Shown piece after piece: positions 44,501 through 52,250 of a stretch of 64,000 nucleotides of DNA (the stretch's first letter is position 1; each line of letters starts with the position of its first letter). This stretch comes from Clostridium_AW sp040797845. GTDB taxonomy: Bacteria; Bacillota; Clostridia; Clostridiales; Clostridiaceae. Where the stretch lies: positions 186,001-250,000 of the forward strand of contig JBFNFA010000004.1 in the NCBI GenBank assembly GCA_040797845.1. Direction: 5' to 3'. The notes beneath the pieces are model-generated. The model worked only from the letters and a program-made list of their open reading frames with translations, had not been told where the DNA came from and ran no database searches. Both the position numbers and the translations under genes were made by a program.

Positions 44501-45727
44501 ATGAGTAAAGTAGTAGAAAGATTTTTAAGATATGTAAGATACAATACAAAATCAGATGAAAATTCAAATACTTATCCTAGCACATCAGAACAATTGATAT
44601 TAGCTAAAGAATTGGGAAAAGAGTTAAAGGAAATAGGACTTAGCAATGTAAGGGTAGATGAGTATGGATATGTTTTAGGAGAGCTGCCTTCTAATATATA
44701 TAAGAAGGTACCAACAGTAGGGTTTATAGCGCACATGGACACAAGTCCAGATTTAAGTGGAGAAAATGTAAATCCTAAAGTAGTAGAAGATTATGATGGT
44801 AAAGATATAGTATTAAACGTGGAAGAAAATATAGTACTTTCTCCTAAAGATTCACCTGAACTAAAAAATTATATTGGGAAAACATTAATAACTACAGATG
44901 GAACTACTCTTCTAGGAGGAGATGATAAAGCTGGTATTGCTGAGATAGTTACTGCTCTTGAGTATCTTTGCAATAATTCACATATACCCCACGGTAAAAT
45001 ATGTGTAGCCTTTACTCCTGACGAAGAAGTAGGAAATGGAACAAAGTATTTTGATGTAGAGAAATTTGGAGCAGATTTTGCTTACACAATAGATGGAGGA
45101 GAATTAGGAGAACTTGAATATGAAAACTTTAATGCTGCAGGAGCTGATATAGTCATCAAAGGAAGAAACGTTCATCCAGGTTCCGCTAAGAATAAAATGA
45201 TTAATTCTATGAAAATTGCTTATGAATTAATCGATGCTTTGCCTAAAGATGAAGTACCAGAAAGTACTGAAGGATATGAAGGTTTCTATCACTTAACATC
45301 TATACAAGGAGAGGTGGAAGAGACTAAATTAAGCTACATAATCAGGGATTTCTTTAAAGAAGGTTTTGAAAATAAGAAAAGCAATTTAGAAAAAATAGTA
45401 GAAGAGTTAAATAACAAATATAGAGAAGGTACAGCAATACTAGAATTAGAAGATCAGTATTATAATATGAGAGAAAAAATTGAAGAGGTAAGGTATATCG
45501 TAGATATTGCTTATGAAGCTATGAGGGAGGTTGGGGTAGAGCCTAATGTAGTTCCAATAAGAGGAGGTACAGATGGAGCAAGACTATCTTTTATGGGATT
45601 ACCAACTCCTAATATATTCACAGGAGGTCATAATTTTCATGGGAGGTTTGAATATATCCCCACCTTTGCCATGGAAAAGACCGTGGAGGTTATTTTAAAA
45701 ATTGTAGAATTAACAAATAAATTATAG
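44501..45727 (+). CDS. pepT: Peptidase T (tripeptidase)
   Basis: Zinc aminopeptidase that removes the N-terminal residue from tripeptides. The 408-aa product is the standard PepT length and has the metal/catalytic motifs FIAHMDTSPD, TLLGGDDKAGIAEIV, FTPDEEVGNGT and TIDGGELGELEYENFN. ATG 44501 follows TAAGGGGAGATAGC; an in-frame ATG at 44480 lies before that site. Confidence 0.96.
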   Translation: MSKVVERFLRYVRYNTKSDENSNTYPSTSEQLILAKELGKELKEIGLSNVRVDEYGYVLGELPSNIYKKVPTVGFIAHMDTSPDLSGENVNPKVVEDYDGKDIVLNVEENIVLSPKDSPELKNYIGKTLITTDGTTLLGGDDKAGIAEIVTALEYLCNNSHIPHGKICVAFTPDEEVGNGTKYFDVEKFGADFAYTIDGGELGELEYENFNAAGADIVIKGRNVHPGSAKNKMINSMKIAYELIDALPKDEVPESTEGYEGFYHLTSIQGEVEETKLSYIIRDFFKEGFENKKSNLEKIVEELNNKYREGTAILELEDQYYNMREKIEEVRYIVDIAYEAMREVGVEPNVVPIRGGTDGARLSFMGLPTPNIFTGGHNFHGRFEYIPTFAMEKTVEVILKIVELTNKL

Positions 45728-45740
45728 TAATATTTTCCTT

Positions 45741-45776
45741 AAGACTGCATATATTATAGTATATGCAGTCTTTTTA
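45741..45776 (+). terminator. Terminator after pepT
   Basis: AAGACTGCATATA / TATATGCAGTCTT with a short loop and a following TTTTT. Confidence 0.9.
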
Positions 45777-45926
45777 TGTAGAATCAATGTTGAATTTTGT
45801 TGAGATAGTAAATATATAATGTTAAAATATAGTACATATAGGTATTTATATGAAAATATTTGGCAATAATTATAATGATTTCATAAATTCAACAAAAAAA
45901 TTAATATTATGAGGGGGAAAATATTA

Positions 45927-46787
45927 ATGCTGTATATCATTATAGTGGGATTGCTAGTTCTAATATATTATGAATGGAGAAAAATAAAAGAACTAGAAGA
46001 GAGGGACAGATTAAAAACCGAATTTTTTGTAAATGTTGCCCATGATTTACGGACGCCTTTAAATATAATAATAAATAGTATAAAATTAATTCAATTTAAT
46101 ATTGATAATGGGAATATAATCGATGATGACTCTAATTTAAATAATAGAATGATTGTATTAAAACAGAACTCCTATGGACTATTAAAATTAATTAATAATT
46201 TAATTGAAGTTACAAAAATCGACGGGAATTACTATAATCTTTTATTAGATAATTATAATATAGTAAGCGTAGTGGAAGAAGTGGTTCAATCGGTGTCCAC
46301 ATTTATAAAAGATAAGGGTGTAACACTAACTTTTGATACTGCAATGGAAGAGAAAATAATGGCCTGTGATAAAGAAAAGATAGAAAGAGTAATATTAAAC
46401 TTATTATCTAATTCAGCTAAATTTACACCGAAAGGTGGTAAAATAGATATTAGCATGTATGAAATTAATGATAAAATGATAATTTCTATTAAAGATACTG
46501 GTATAGGTATTAAAAAAGAGATGCAGAAATGTATTTTTGAAAGGTATAAAAAAATTAATGACAATACTTGCTCTGATTATCATGGTAGTGGAATAGGGCT
46601 TTCTTTAGTGAAATCTTTAGTAGAAATGCATGGTGGAGATATAAATTTATATAGCGAATATAAGAAGGGTAGTGAATTTATAATATCCTTACCTTGCAGA
46701 ATTATTCACAATGAAGAAAAAAGTAATATTAAGCAATTAAATGCTGAAATAGTTGGAGTTGAATTTTCCGACTTCATAAATCAATAA
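45927..46787 (+). CDS. Orphan sensor histidine kinase, paralogue 1
   Basis: A 286-aa kinase with one N-terminal membrane helix (residues 1-15), a coiled linker, phospho-His39 in FFVNVAHDLRTPLN, and the ATPase boxes N (NLLSNSAKFTPKG), G1 (DTGIGIKKE) and G2 (GSGIGLSLVKSLVEMHGG). No response regulator is encoded nearby. It closely resembles the kinase at 47453-48349, including GNYYNL/GYYNL and NYNIxSVVEE blocks and a C-terminal 'VEFSDF' tail. Orphan kinases of this kind often phosphorylate Spo0A in Clostridium; that is known for some and only inferred here. Start 45927 follows GAGGGGG. Confidence 0.9.
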   Translation: MLYIIIVGLLVLIYYEWRKIKELEERDRLKTEFFVNVAHDLRTPLNIIINSIKLIQFNIDNGNIIDDDSNLNNRMIVLKQNSYGLLKLINNLIEVTKIDGNYYNLLLDNYNIVSVVEEVVQSVSTFIKDKGVTLTFDTAMEEKIMACDKEKIERVILNLLSNSAKFTPKGGKIDISMYEINDKMIISIKDTGIGIKKEMQKCIFERYKKINDNTCSDYHGSGIGLSLVKSLVEMHGGDINLYSEYKKGSEFIISLPCRIIHNEEKSNIKQLNAEIVGVEFSDFINQ

Positions 46788-46823
46788 AATTTAACAGAAA
46801 TTTAATATAGTTAAAGGTTTTCA

Positions 46824-46860
46824 AAATGCAAGCGTAATAAAAAACGCTTGCATTTATTTT
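46824..46860 (+). terminator. Terminator after kinase 1, embedding the next promoter
   Basis: AAATGCAAGCG / CGCTTGCATTT perfect 11-bp stem. Its 3' arm includes TTGCAT (46848-46853), which with TATACT at 46870-46875 (16-base spacer) may be the promoter of the micro-gene downstream. Confidence 0.75.
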
Positions 46861-46920
46861 GAAAGATGATATACTAATTTAGTAAAAAGAATATATGATA
46901 AAGACAAAGGAGGTAAGCAT

Positions 46921-47010
46921 ATGATTGATGAAAGAATGTTTGTATTAACAGAAGAAGTTATCGAGGAATGCTTAGAAGAAAGCATAGAAAAACCAGAAAC
47001 AGAAGAATAA
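46921..47010 (+). CDS. Acidic 29-aa micro-protein
   Basis: A 29-codon frame (MIDERMFVLTEEVIEECLEE then SIEKPETEE) with a near-perfect AAGGAGGT ribosome site at 6-base spacing, preceded by a possible promoter and followed by a terminator at 47075. It is highly acidic, with one Cys and a probable amphipathic helix. No family recognised. The complete set of expression signals argues it is real. Confidence 0.6.
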   Translation: MIDERMFVLTEEVIEECLEESIEKPETEE

Positions 47011-47074
47011 AACTTACGAATGATAGGAGATGAACAAAAAAAGTTGGAATCAAATTCATTCCCCCAGAGTATAT

Positions 47075-47118
47075 AAAATCCCTAGCTATGATAAAATTAT
47101 CAGCTAGGGATTTTATTA
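47075..47118 (+). terminator. Terminator after the acidic micro-gene
   Basis: AAAATCCCTAGCT / AGCTAGGGATTTT perfect 13-bp stem with a TATTATTT tail. Confidence 0.88.
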
Positions 47119-47222
47119 TTTCATACTAATAAATATTAAAGATATTATAGTGATTTAATGAGAAATTTTTATTTTAAGATTAATTTTTATTATTATGTTA
47201 TTATAAAGGATTTATTTCAGTA

Positions 47223-47259
47223 ATATATAAAAGAGGAAACCGTTAATTAGGCTTCCCCT
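47223..47259 (-). terminator. Minus-strand terminator after the membrane micro-gene
   Basis: On the minus strand AGGGGAAGCC pairs with GGTTTCCTCT (two G-T pairs) around an 8-base loop, followed by TTTTATAT. It lies seven bases after the stop of the 35-aa frame. Confidence 0.7.
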
Positions 47260-47266
47260 AATAAAT

Positions 47267-47374
47267 CTAACATCTGCAGCAATGTCTAAAATTAAACAAG
47301 CAAAATAAAATTCTAAATAAGAATATTAAAAATATTAGCCAGAAAATAAATATGAATATAAACCCACAAAACAT
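47267..47374 (-). CDS. 35-aa membrane micro-protein with a Cys-rich tail
   Basis: A 35-codon minus-strand frame with CAGGAGGTGTTTTAT before the ATG, an ideal ribosome site. It is one hydrophobic helix (MFCGFIFIFIFWLIFLIFLF, then RILFCLFNF) and ends RHCCRC, giving five cysteines in all, three in the tail. A terminator follows the stop. It lies between the two paralogous kinases and reads away from kinase 2. No family recognised; possible roles are a small toxin-like or signalling membrane peptide, which is speculation. Confidence 0.6.
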   Translation of the reverse strand: MFCGFIFIFIFWLIFLIFLFRILFCLFNFRHCCRC

Positions 47375-47452
47375 ATAAAACACCTCCTGGTGAATAAAGG
47401 CTAATACTAGTTTAGTATATTATATGTTAAGTAATACAACTTGTTACATGCA

Positions 47453-48349
47453 TTATTTAGTGTTGTAAGAGAATTCGATGTTGAGTCTTTCAGTGATGTC
47501 TTTATTTAAATTTTTATTATATGACGTAAAATTTCTAGAATTTTCTGTTTTTATTACTGGCAATTCTATTATCATTACTGTCCCTTTTCCATATACGCTT
47601 TTAGCTTTAATAGTACCTTTATGCAATTCAACAAGAGATTTAACTAGAGATAATCCTATACCAGAACCATCTATACCCTTAGATGAAGGTTTGCCAACTT
47701 GGGTAAATCTATTAAAGATATCTTTTAAATCATCCTTTTGTATACCACAACCTGTATCTTTTACTATAATTATTACTGAATCTTTTCTATCCTTTATAAT
47801 CACTTCAACGAGTCCACCAGGTTTAGTAAATTTAACTGAGTTAGAAATTAAGTTGAGCATAATCCTTTCTATTTTTTCTGGATCACAGGCAATGATTTTT
47901 TCCTCAACATTTGTATCGAAAATTAAACAAATTGACTGATCTTCAATATAATTTGCTACTGAAGAAACTATGTCTTCTACGATGCTTATAATATTATAGT
48001 TACCAAAATTTAAATTATAGTAACCACTTTCAATTTTGGATAAATCTAATATATCATTTATCATTTTAATCAATCTAAATGAATTTTGTTTAATACTATT
48101 ATAATAATCTTTCTTTTTTAATTTAGATAAATTAATCTCATCATTTATATCCATATTTAACAATTGAATAGCACCTAATATTATATTAACAGGTGTTCTT
48201 AACTCATGTACAATGTTTGTAAAAAATTCTGCTTTAATATTATCCAATCCATCTAAATTAGCATTGATTATATCATCAATAGATACAGTGTTACTATAGG
48301 AATTGTACAACACATCTTTCTCCGACTCGATTTTATCAACCATATACAT
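47453..48349 (-). CDS. Orphan sensor histidine kinase, paralogue 2
   Basis: A 298-aa cytoplasmic kinase without a membrane helix: ~40-residue N-terminus, phospho-His48 in FFTNIVHELRTPVN, then N box NLISNSVKFTKPGG, G1 DTGCGIQKDD, F box and G2 GSGIGLSLVKSLVELH. The C-terminus ERLNIEFSYN resembles that of paralogue 1. ATG 48349 follows GGGGGGTTGTAGT; an in-frame TTG at 48364 overlaps that site. It is convergent with paralogue 1 and has no regulator partner. Confidence 0.9.
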   Translation of the reverse strand: MYMVDKIESEKDVLYNSYSNTVSIDDIINANLDGLDNIKAEFFTNIVHELRTPVNIILGAIQLLNMDINDEINLSKLKKKDYYNSIKQNSFRLIKMINDILDLSKIESGYYNLNFGNYNIISIVEDIVSSVANYIEDQSICLIFDTNVEEKIIACDPEKIERIMLNLISNSVKFTKPGGLVEVIIKDRKDSVIIIVKDTGCGIQKDDLKDIFNRFTQVGKPSSKGIDGSGIGLSLVKSLVELHKGTIKAKSVYGKGTVMIIELPVIKTENSRNFTSYNKNLNKDITERLNIEFSYNTK

Positions 48350-48524
48350 ACTACAACCCCCCAAAGCATTGAAACATAATTACAATATTCTATACGAACA
48401 ATAAAAATCCTTTAATTAAATGTAAAAAGTTAGAAAATATTCTTATATAATTGCATTTGCTTTTTTAAAGTGATATATTTTTAATAGTTTATAAAATATA
48501 TAAAACCTTAGGAGTAATGCAATA

Positions 48525-49118
48525 ATGAATATATATTTAGTGAGGCATGGAGAAACAGATAATAATTACAATAAGATTTATTATGGGAAAATAGATTGTA
48601 GCTTAAATAATAATGGAAGATATCAAGCATCCATAATAAAGAATAGAATTGAAGAAATAAATTTTGACAAGGTTTTTACTAGTGAAATGAAAAGAGCTAA
48701 AGAAACAGCTCATATTATATTAAATGACAGTAAATATGAATTGATAGAAGATGAAAGACTTAATGAAATGAATATGGGAATATTTGAGGGAAAAGATCAT
48801 AAGGAGTTAGAAGAAAATTATTCAGTAGAATGGAAGAGTTGGTGTAATAATTGGAAAGAATATAAAATACCTGATGGGGAAAGTTATATAGAATTTTATG
48901 AGAGAGTTAAAGACTTCTTTGAGGAAATACTAAGAGGAGAAGAGAAAGATATTCTAGTGGTTGCTCATGGTGGTGTTATGAAAAGTATTTATTCATACAT
49001 ACTTGGGGAAAACTTAGATATTTTTTGGAAGATTAGCAGTAGAAATGGAGATATAGCCTTAATAAAATATGAATATGGCAATATTTATATAGATTCTATA
49101 ATACCAGTAGAAATTTAA
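48525..49118 (+). CDS. cobC: Histidine phosphatase family protein, probable alpha-ribazole phosphatase
   Basis: A 197-aa phosphoglycerate-mutase-fold phosphatase with the catalytic LVRHGETDNN motif (His8) and the second His in VVAHGGVMKS. The family alone does not give the substrate, but the next two genes are cobU and cobS, so dephosphorylation of alpha-ribazole-5'-phosphate in cobalamin nucleotide-loop assembly is likely. ATG follows TTAGGAGTAATGCAATA. Confidence 0.85.
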   Translation: MNIYLVRHGETDNNYNKIYYGKIDCSLNNNGRYQASIIKNRIEEINFDKVFTSEMKRAKETAHIILNDSKYELIEDERLNEMNMGIFEGKDHKELEENYSVEWKSWCNNWKEYKIPDGESYIEFYERVKDFFEEILRGEEKDILVVAHGGVMKSIYSYILGENLDIFWKISSRNGDIALIKYEYGNIYIDSIIPVEI

Positions 49119-49142
49119 TATTTAATAGGAGAGTGAAACAAC

Positions 49143-49691
49143 ATGAGTAAAATTATTTTGGTTACTGGAGGAGCAAGAAGTGGCAAAAGTACTTTTGCAG
49201 AAAATTTATTAAAAGGCAATGATGATGTTCTTTACATCGCTACTTCTATAATTACAGATGATGAAATGGAGGATAGAGTAAAAAAGCATATAGAAAGAAG
49301 AAATCATAATTGGGAGACATACGAAGGATATTTAGATTTACATAAAGCCTTAGAGAAAAGCAAAAAAAATTATATATTACTTGATTGTGTAACCATAATG
49401 ACCACTAATATAATGTTTAGTGAGGATAAAGATTTAGAAGAAATAAGCATGGAAGAAGTGGATAAAATTACAGCTAAAATTAAAGATGAATTTTATAAGC
49501 TCATAACTAAAGCAAAAGAAATGAATAAAACTTTAGTTATGGTTACTAATGAAGTTGGTTTGGGAGTAGTTCCTCCTACAAAGTTAGGAAGAATTTTTAG
49601 AGATGTATCAGGTTTTGTAAATCAGTATATTGGAGGTTTAAGCGACGAAATTTACTTAGTATGCTGTGGTCAGCCATTAAAAATCAAATAG
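49143..49691 (+). CDS. cobU: Adenosylcobinamide kinase / cobinamide-phosphate guanylyltransferase
   Basis: Activates adenosylcobinamide to its GDP derivative. The 182-aa protein starts KIILVTGGARSGKSTFAE (P-loop) and has the guanylylated-His region VKKHIERRNHNW and LLDCVTIMTTN, the family pattern, plus TNEVGLGVVP. It begins 24 bases after cobC and is followed by cobS. Confidence 0.94.
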   Translation: MSKIILVTGGARSGKSTFAENLLKGNDDVLYIATSIITDDEMEDRVKKHIERRNHNWETYEGYLDLHKALEKSKKNYILLDCVTIMTTNIMFSEDKDLEEISMEEVDKITAKIKDEFYKLITKAKEMNKTLVMVTNEVGLGVVPPTKLGRIFRDVSGFVNQYIGGLSDEIYLVCCGQPLKIK

Positions 49692-49702
49692 GAGTGACAT
49701 AA

Positions 49703-50461
49703 ATGAAAGAGTACTTTTTAGATTTATTACTTATGATACAATTCTTAACTAGATTACCAGTAAAAAAAAGCCTTCCCTGTGATAGTAAAAATTTTAGAGA
49801 TGGAAGTGCTATGTTACCTTTGGTAGGGTTAATTATTGGATCGATACAATGGTTAGTTTATTATTTGTGTATAAAAATATTTCCGGCGAATATTACAGCC
49901 ATATTTGTACTAGCTATAGGCATAATACTTATGGGATGTCTTCATCAAGACGGATTTGGAGATATATTTGATGGTTTTTTTTCCTTTAAAGGAGATAAAG
50001 AAAAAATAATTGAAATAATGAAGGATAGTAGAATTGGAACCTATGCCACAGTAGCTTTAATGTTTGATATATTAATAAAGTATGCTTCTTTATCTTTTAT
50101 TATTTCAAAAGGAATGGGCAGTGTTATAATAGTTGCCCCTATAATTAGCAGATTTACACTAGTATTATTATTTTTAATAGGAAAGAATGCAAAACCAAAA
50201 GGAACGGGAAATTTATTTATAGGAAATACTTCAGTAGGACACTTTATTATAAGTCTTAACATTGCTGCAATCTCCTCCTTTTTATTAGTGGGGGTAAGAT
50301 ACGGTATTTATTCAATATTAGTATCATTGATAGTTACTTTATTATTTTTAAGACTATGTAATAATAAAATTGGTGGAATAACAGGAGACTGCCTTGGAGC
50401 AAACAATGAATTTGTTGAGTTGGCGGTATTTGTATTATTCACAGCACTTTTAAATAAATAG
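49703..50461 (+). CDS. cobS: Adenosylcobinamide-GDP ribazoletransferase (cobalamin synthase)
   Basis: Membrane enzyme joining alpha-ribazole to adenosylcobinamide-GDP. The 252-aa protein has ~6 hydrophobic segments and the motif LHQDGFGDIFDGF (metal-binding Asp residues) typical of CobS, followed by MKDSRIGTYA and late GGITGDCLGANNE. ATG lies 11 bases after cobU with AGGAGTGAC. cobT, which supplies alpha-ribazole phosphate, is not in the window. Confidence 0.95.
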   Translation: MKEYFLDLLLMIQFLTRLPVKKSLPCDSKNFRDGSAMLPLVGLIIGSIQWLVYYLCIKIFPANITAIFVLAIGIILMGCLHQDGFGDIFDGFFSFKGDKEKIIEIMKDSRIGTYATVALMFDILIKYASLSFIISKGMGSVIIVAPIISRFTLVLLFLIGKNAKPKGTGNLFIGNTSVGHFIISLNIAAISSFLLVGVRYGIYSILVSLIVTLLFLRLCNNKIGGITGDCLGANNEFVELAVFVLFTALLNK

Positions 50462-50494
50462 TTAAAGCTTTGGATGCATTTTTGAATTTAGCTT

Positions 50495-50535
50495 AAAACC
50501 CATTAGAATTAATTTATAAAATTCTAATGGGTTTT
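50495..50535 (+). terminator. Terminator after cobS
   Basis: A 16-bp perfect stem (50495-50510 with 50520-50535; core ACCCATTAGAATT), ending in TTTT. Confidence 0.9.
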
Positions 50536-50588
50536 AAATTTTAATGAGTATATTTTTGAAATAATTGACGGAATATTTAGAAAATAAA

Positions 50589-50649
50589 TTGACAAGATAT
50601 TTCCAAAGAGTTAAAATAATGTTAGTTTATTTAGTATACTAAATAAACT
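50589..50649 (+). promoter_or_regulatory. Promoter and 26-bp palindromic operator of the hydroxyacid/GDH operon
   Basis: TTGACA (50589-50594), 17 bases, TAAAAT (50612-50617). Positions 50624-50649 are a perfect 26-bp palindrome centred on TAGTATACTA, right at the expected start site. The core fits the FadR-type GntR consensus TNGT-n-ACNA, so the GntR/FCD gene at the far end of the operon is the likely repressor. Confidence 0.75.
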
Positions 50650-50722
50650 TAATAAACCAGTTCTAAGTACCTATGCTTTTTAATATAATTTTATAAACTT
50701 TAAAGTAATAGTCTATAAAAAA

Positions 50723-50762
50723 TTATTTATCTAGATAAAATATATATCTTTATTTATCTAGA
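50723..50762 (+). repeat. 13-bp direct repeats and palindrome in the operon leader
   Basis: TTATTTATCTAGA occurs at 50723-50735 and 50750-50762. The first copy is the left half of the perfect palindrome TTTATCTAGATAAA (50726-50739). They lie in the 5' leader, 34 to 73 bases before the first start codon, and are distinct from the 26-bp operator. Confidence 0.65.
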
Positions 50763-50795
50763 AAAGGTTTAAGAATACAGGAAGAGGTGAATAAA

Positions 50796-52250
50796 ATGCA
50801 AAAACAATATGACGTAATCATTATTGGCTCAGGAGTAGTTGGTAGCGCAATTGCAAGAGAACTTTCCAGGTATGAACTTAAAATAGGTGTATTAGAAAAA
50901 GAACAGGATGTAGTGTGTGAGACAAGTGGACGAAATAGTGGGGTGCTTCATGCTGGATTTAACAACAGACCAGGAACCCTCATGGCTAAATTTTGTGTAG
51001 AAGGATGCTTAGGTTTTGACAAGATTGCAGAAGAGCTTAATATACCTTTTAAAAGAACGGGGAAGCTCGTAACGGGTTTTGATGAAGATGATATAAAAGT
51101 ATTAAACGAGCTAAAGGAACAGGGAGATAGAAATGGTGTTCCAGGTTTAGAAATTGTACCTTCAGAAAGAATTAAAGAATTGGCACCCTATGTAGAAGGA
51201 AAAGCGGCATTATATTCTCCCATGACAGGAGTATTAGATCCATTTATATATACCATTGCATTAGCTGAAAATGCATGTGAAAATGGTGTAGATTTTTATT
51301 TAGGTAGAGAGGTAGTAGGTATTGGGAAAAAAGAATCATGCTATGAAATTACCACGAATAAGGAAACTTATCATACCAGATGGGTAATTAATAGTGCGGG
51401 ATTGAATTCTGACAAAATAGCAAGAATGATTGGTATTACAGATTACACAATCTATCCATGTAGAGGAGAATATTTTATTCTTGACCAAAAAGCAGGTGAA
51501 TTTCTTGAGATCCCAGCATATCCGGTTCCTAATAAGAAGGAGGGAGGCTTGGGAATACATCTTACTCCTTCAATTCATGGCAATGTATTTATTGGACCTA
51601 GTGCCCAATATATTGATGAAAATGATGATTATTCAGCAACACAAGAGATTATGGACATGCTTATAAGAGAAGGCAGAAAAATATTACCACAGATAAAAAG
51701 AGAACATTTTATTAGAAACTTCTCAGGAATTAGACCGAAGTTGGTAGGTAAAGAAAAAGGCGGATATGCAGACTTTGTGATAGAAGAAAGAAATGAAGTA
51801 CCAAATATAATTAACTTAATTGGGATCGAGTCTCCGGGATTAACTTCTGCAGTTCCCATTGCAAAATATGTATTAGAAAAAATTAAAAACAAGGAAAACT
51901 TAAAAGAGAATAAAGATTTCAATCCTAGAAGGGAAGGGATATTAAAATTTTCGGAGCAATCTGAGGAAAAACAGGCTGAGCTCATAAAACAAAACCCAGA
52001 CTATGGAGAAATTATCTGTAGATGTGAGATGATTACAAAAGAAGAAATTTTAGAAGCCATAAATAACACATTAGGAGTAGACACGGTAACTGGCATTAAG
52101 TATAGAACAAGAGCCACGATGGGAAGATGTCAAGGTGGATATTGTCAAACTAGAATTACAGAACTTATTATGAAAGAAAAGAATAAAAAAATAGATGAAG
52201 TAACTTATTTAAGAGAAAAGGGAAAAATGTTTTTAGGGGGCGTAAGATAA
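50796..52250 (+). CDS. FAD-dependent oxidoreductase, L-2-hydroxyglutarate dehydrogenase/GlpA-like, with Fe-S tail
   Basis: A 484-aa flavoprotein: FAD-binding DVIIIGSGVVGSAIARELS at the N-terminus, a DAO-fold body, and a BFD-like [2Fe-2S] domain with C408, C410, C445 and C450 (CRC and CQGGYC). The active-site segment SGRNSGVLHAGF followed by RPGTLMAKFCVEG resembles L-2-hydroxyglutarate dehydrogenase (LhgO) more than clostridial GlpA, which has TSKANSxxxHAGYD. The start 50796 follows AGAGGTGA; GTG at 50787 overlaps it. It overlaps the next gene by one base. The substrate is inferred; glycerol-3-phosphate remains possible. Confidence 0.82.
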   Translation: MQKQYDVIIIGSGVVGSAIARELSRYELKIGVLEKEQDVVCETSGRNSGVLHAGFNNRPGTLMAKFCVEGCLGFDKIAEELNIPFKRTGKLVTGFDEDDIKVLNELKEQGDRNGVPGLEIVPSERIKELAPYVEGKAALYSPMTGVLDPFIYTIALAENACENGVDFYLGREVVGIGKKESCYEITTNKETYHTRWVINSAGLNSDKIARMIGITDYTIYPCRGEYFILDQKAGEFLEIPAYPVPNKKEGGLGIHLTPSIHGNVFIGPSAQYIDENDDYSATQEIMDMLIREGRKILPQIKREHFIRNFSGIRPKLVGKEKGGYADFVIEERNEVPNIINLIGIESPGLTSAVPIAKYVLEKIKNKENLKENKDFNPRREGILKFSEQSEEKQAELIKQNPDYGEIICRCEMITKEEILEAINNTLGVDTVTGIKYRTRATMGRCQGGYCQTRITELIMKEKNKKIDEVTYLREKGKMFLGGVR

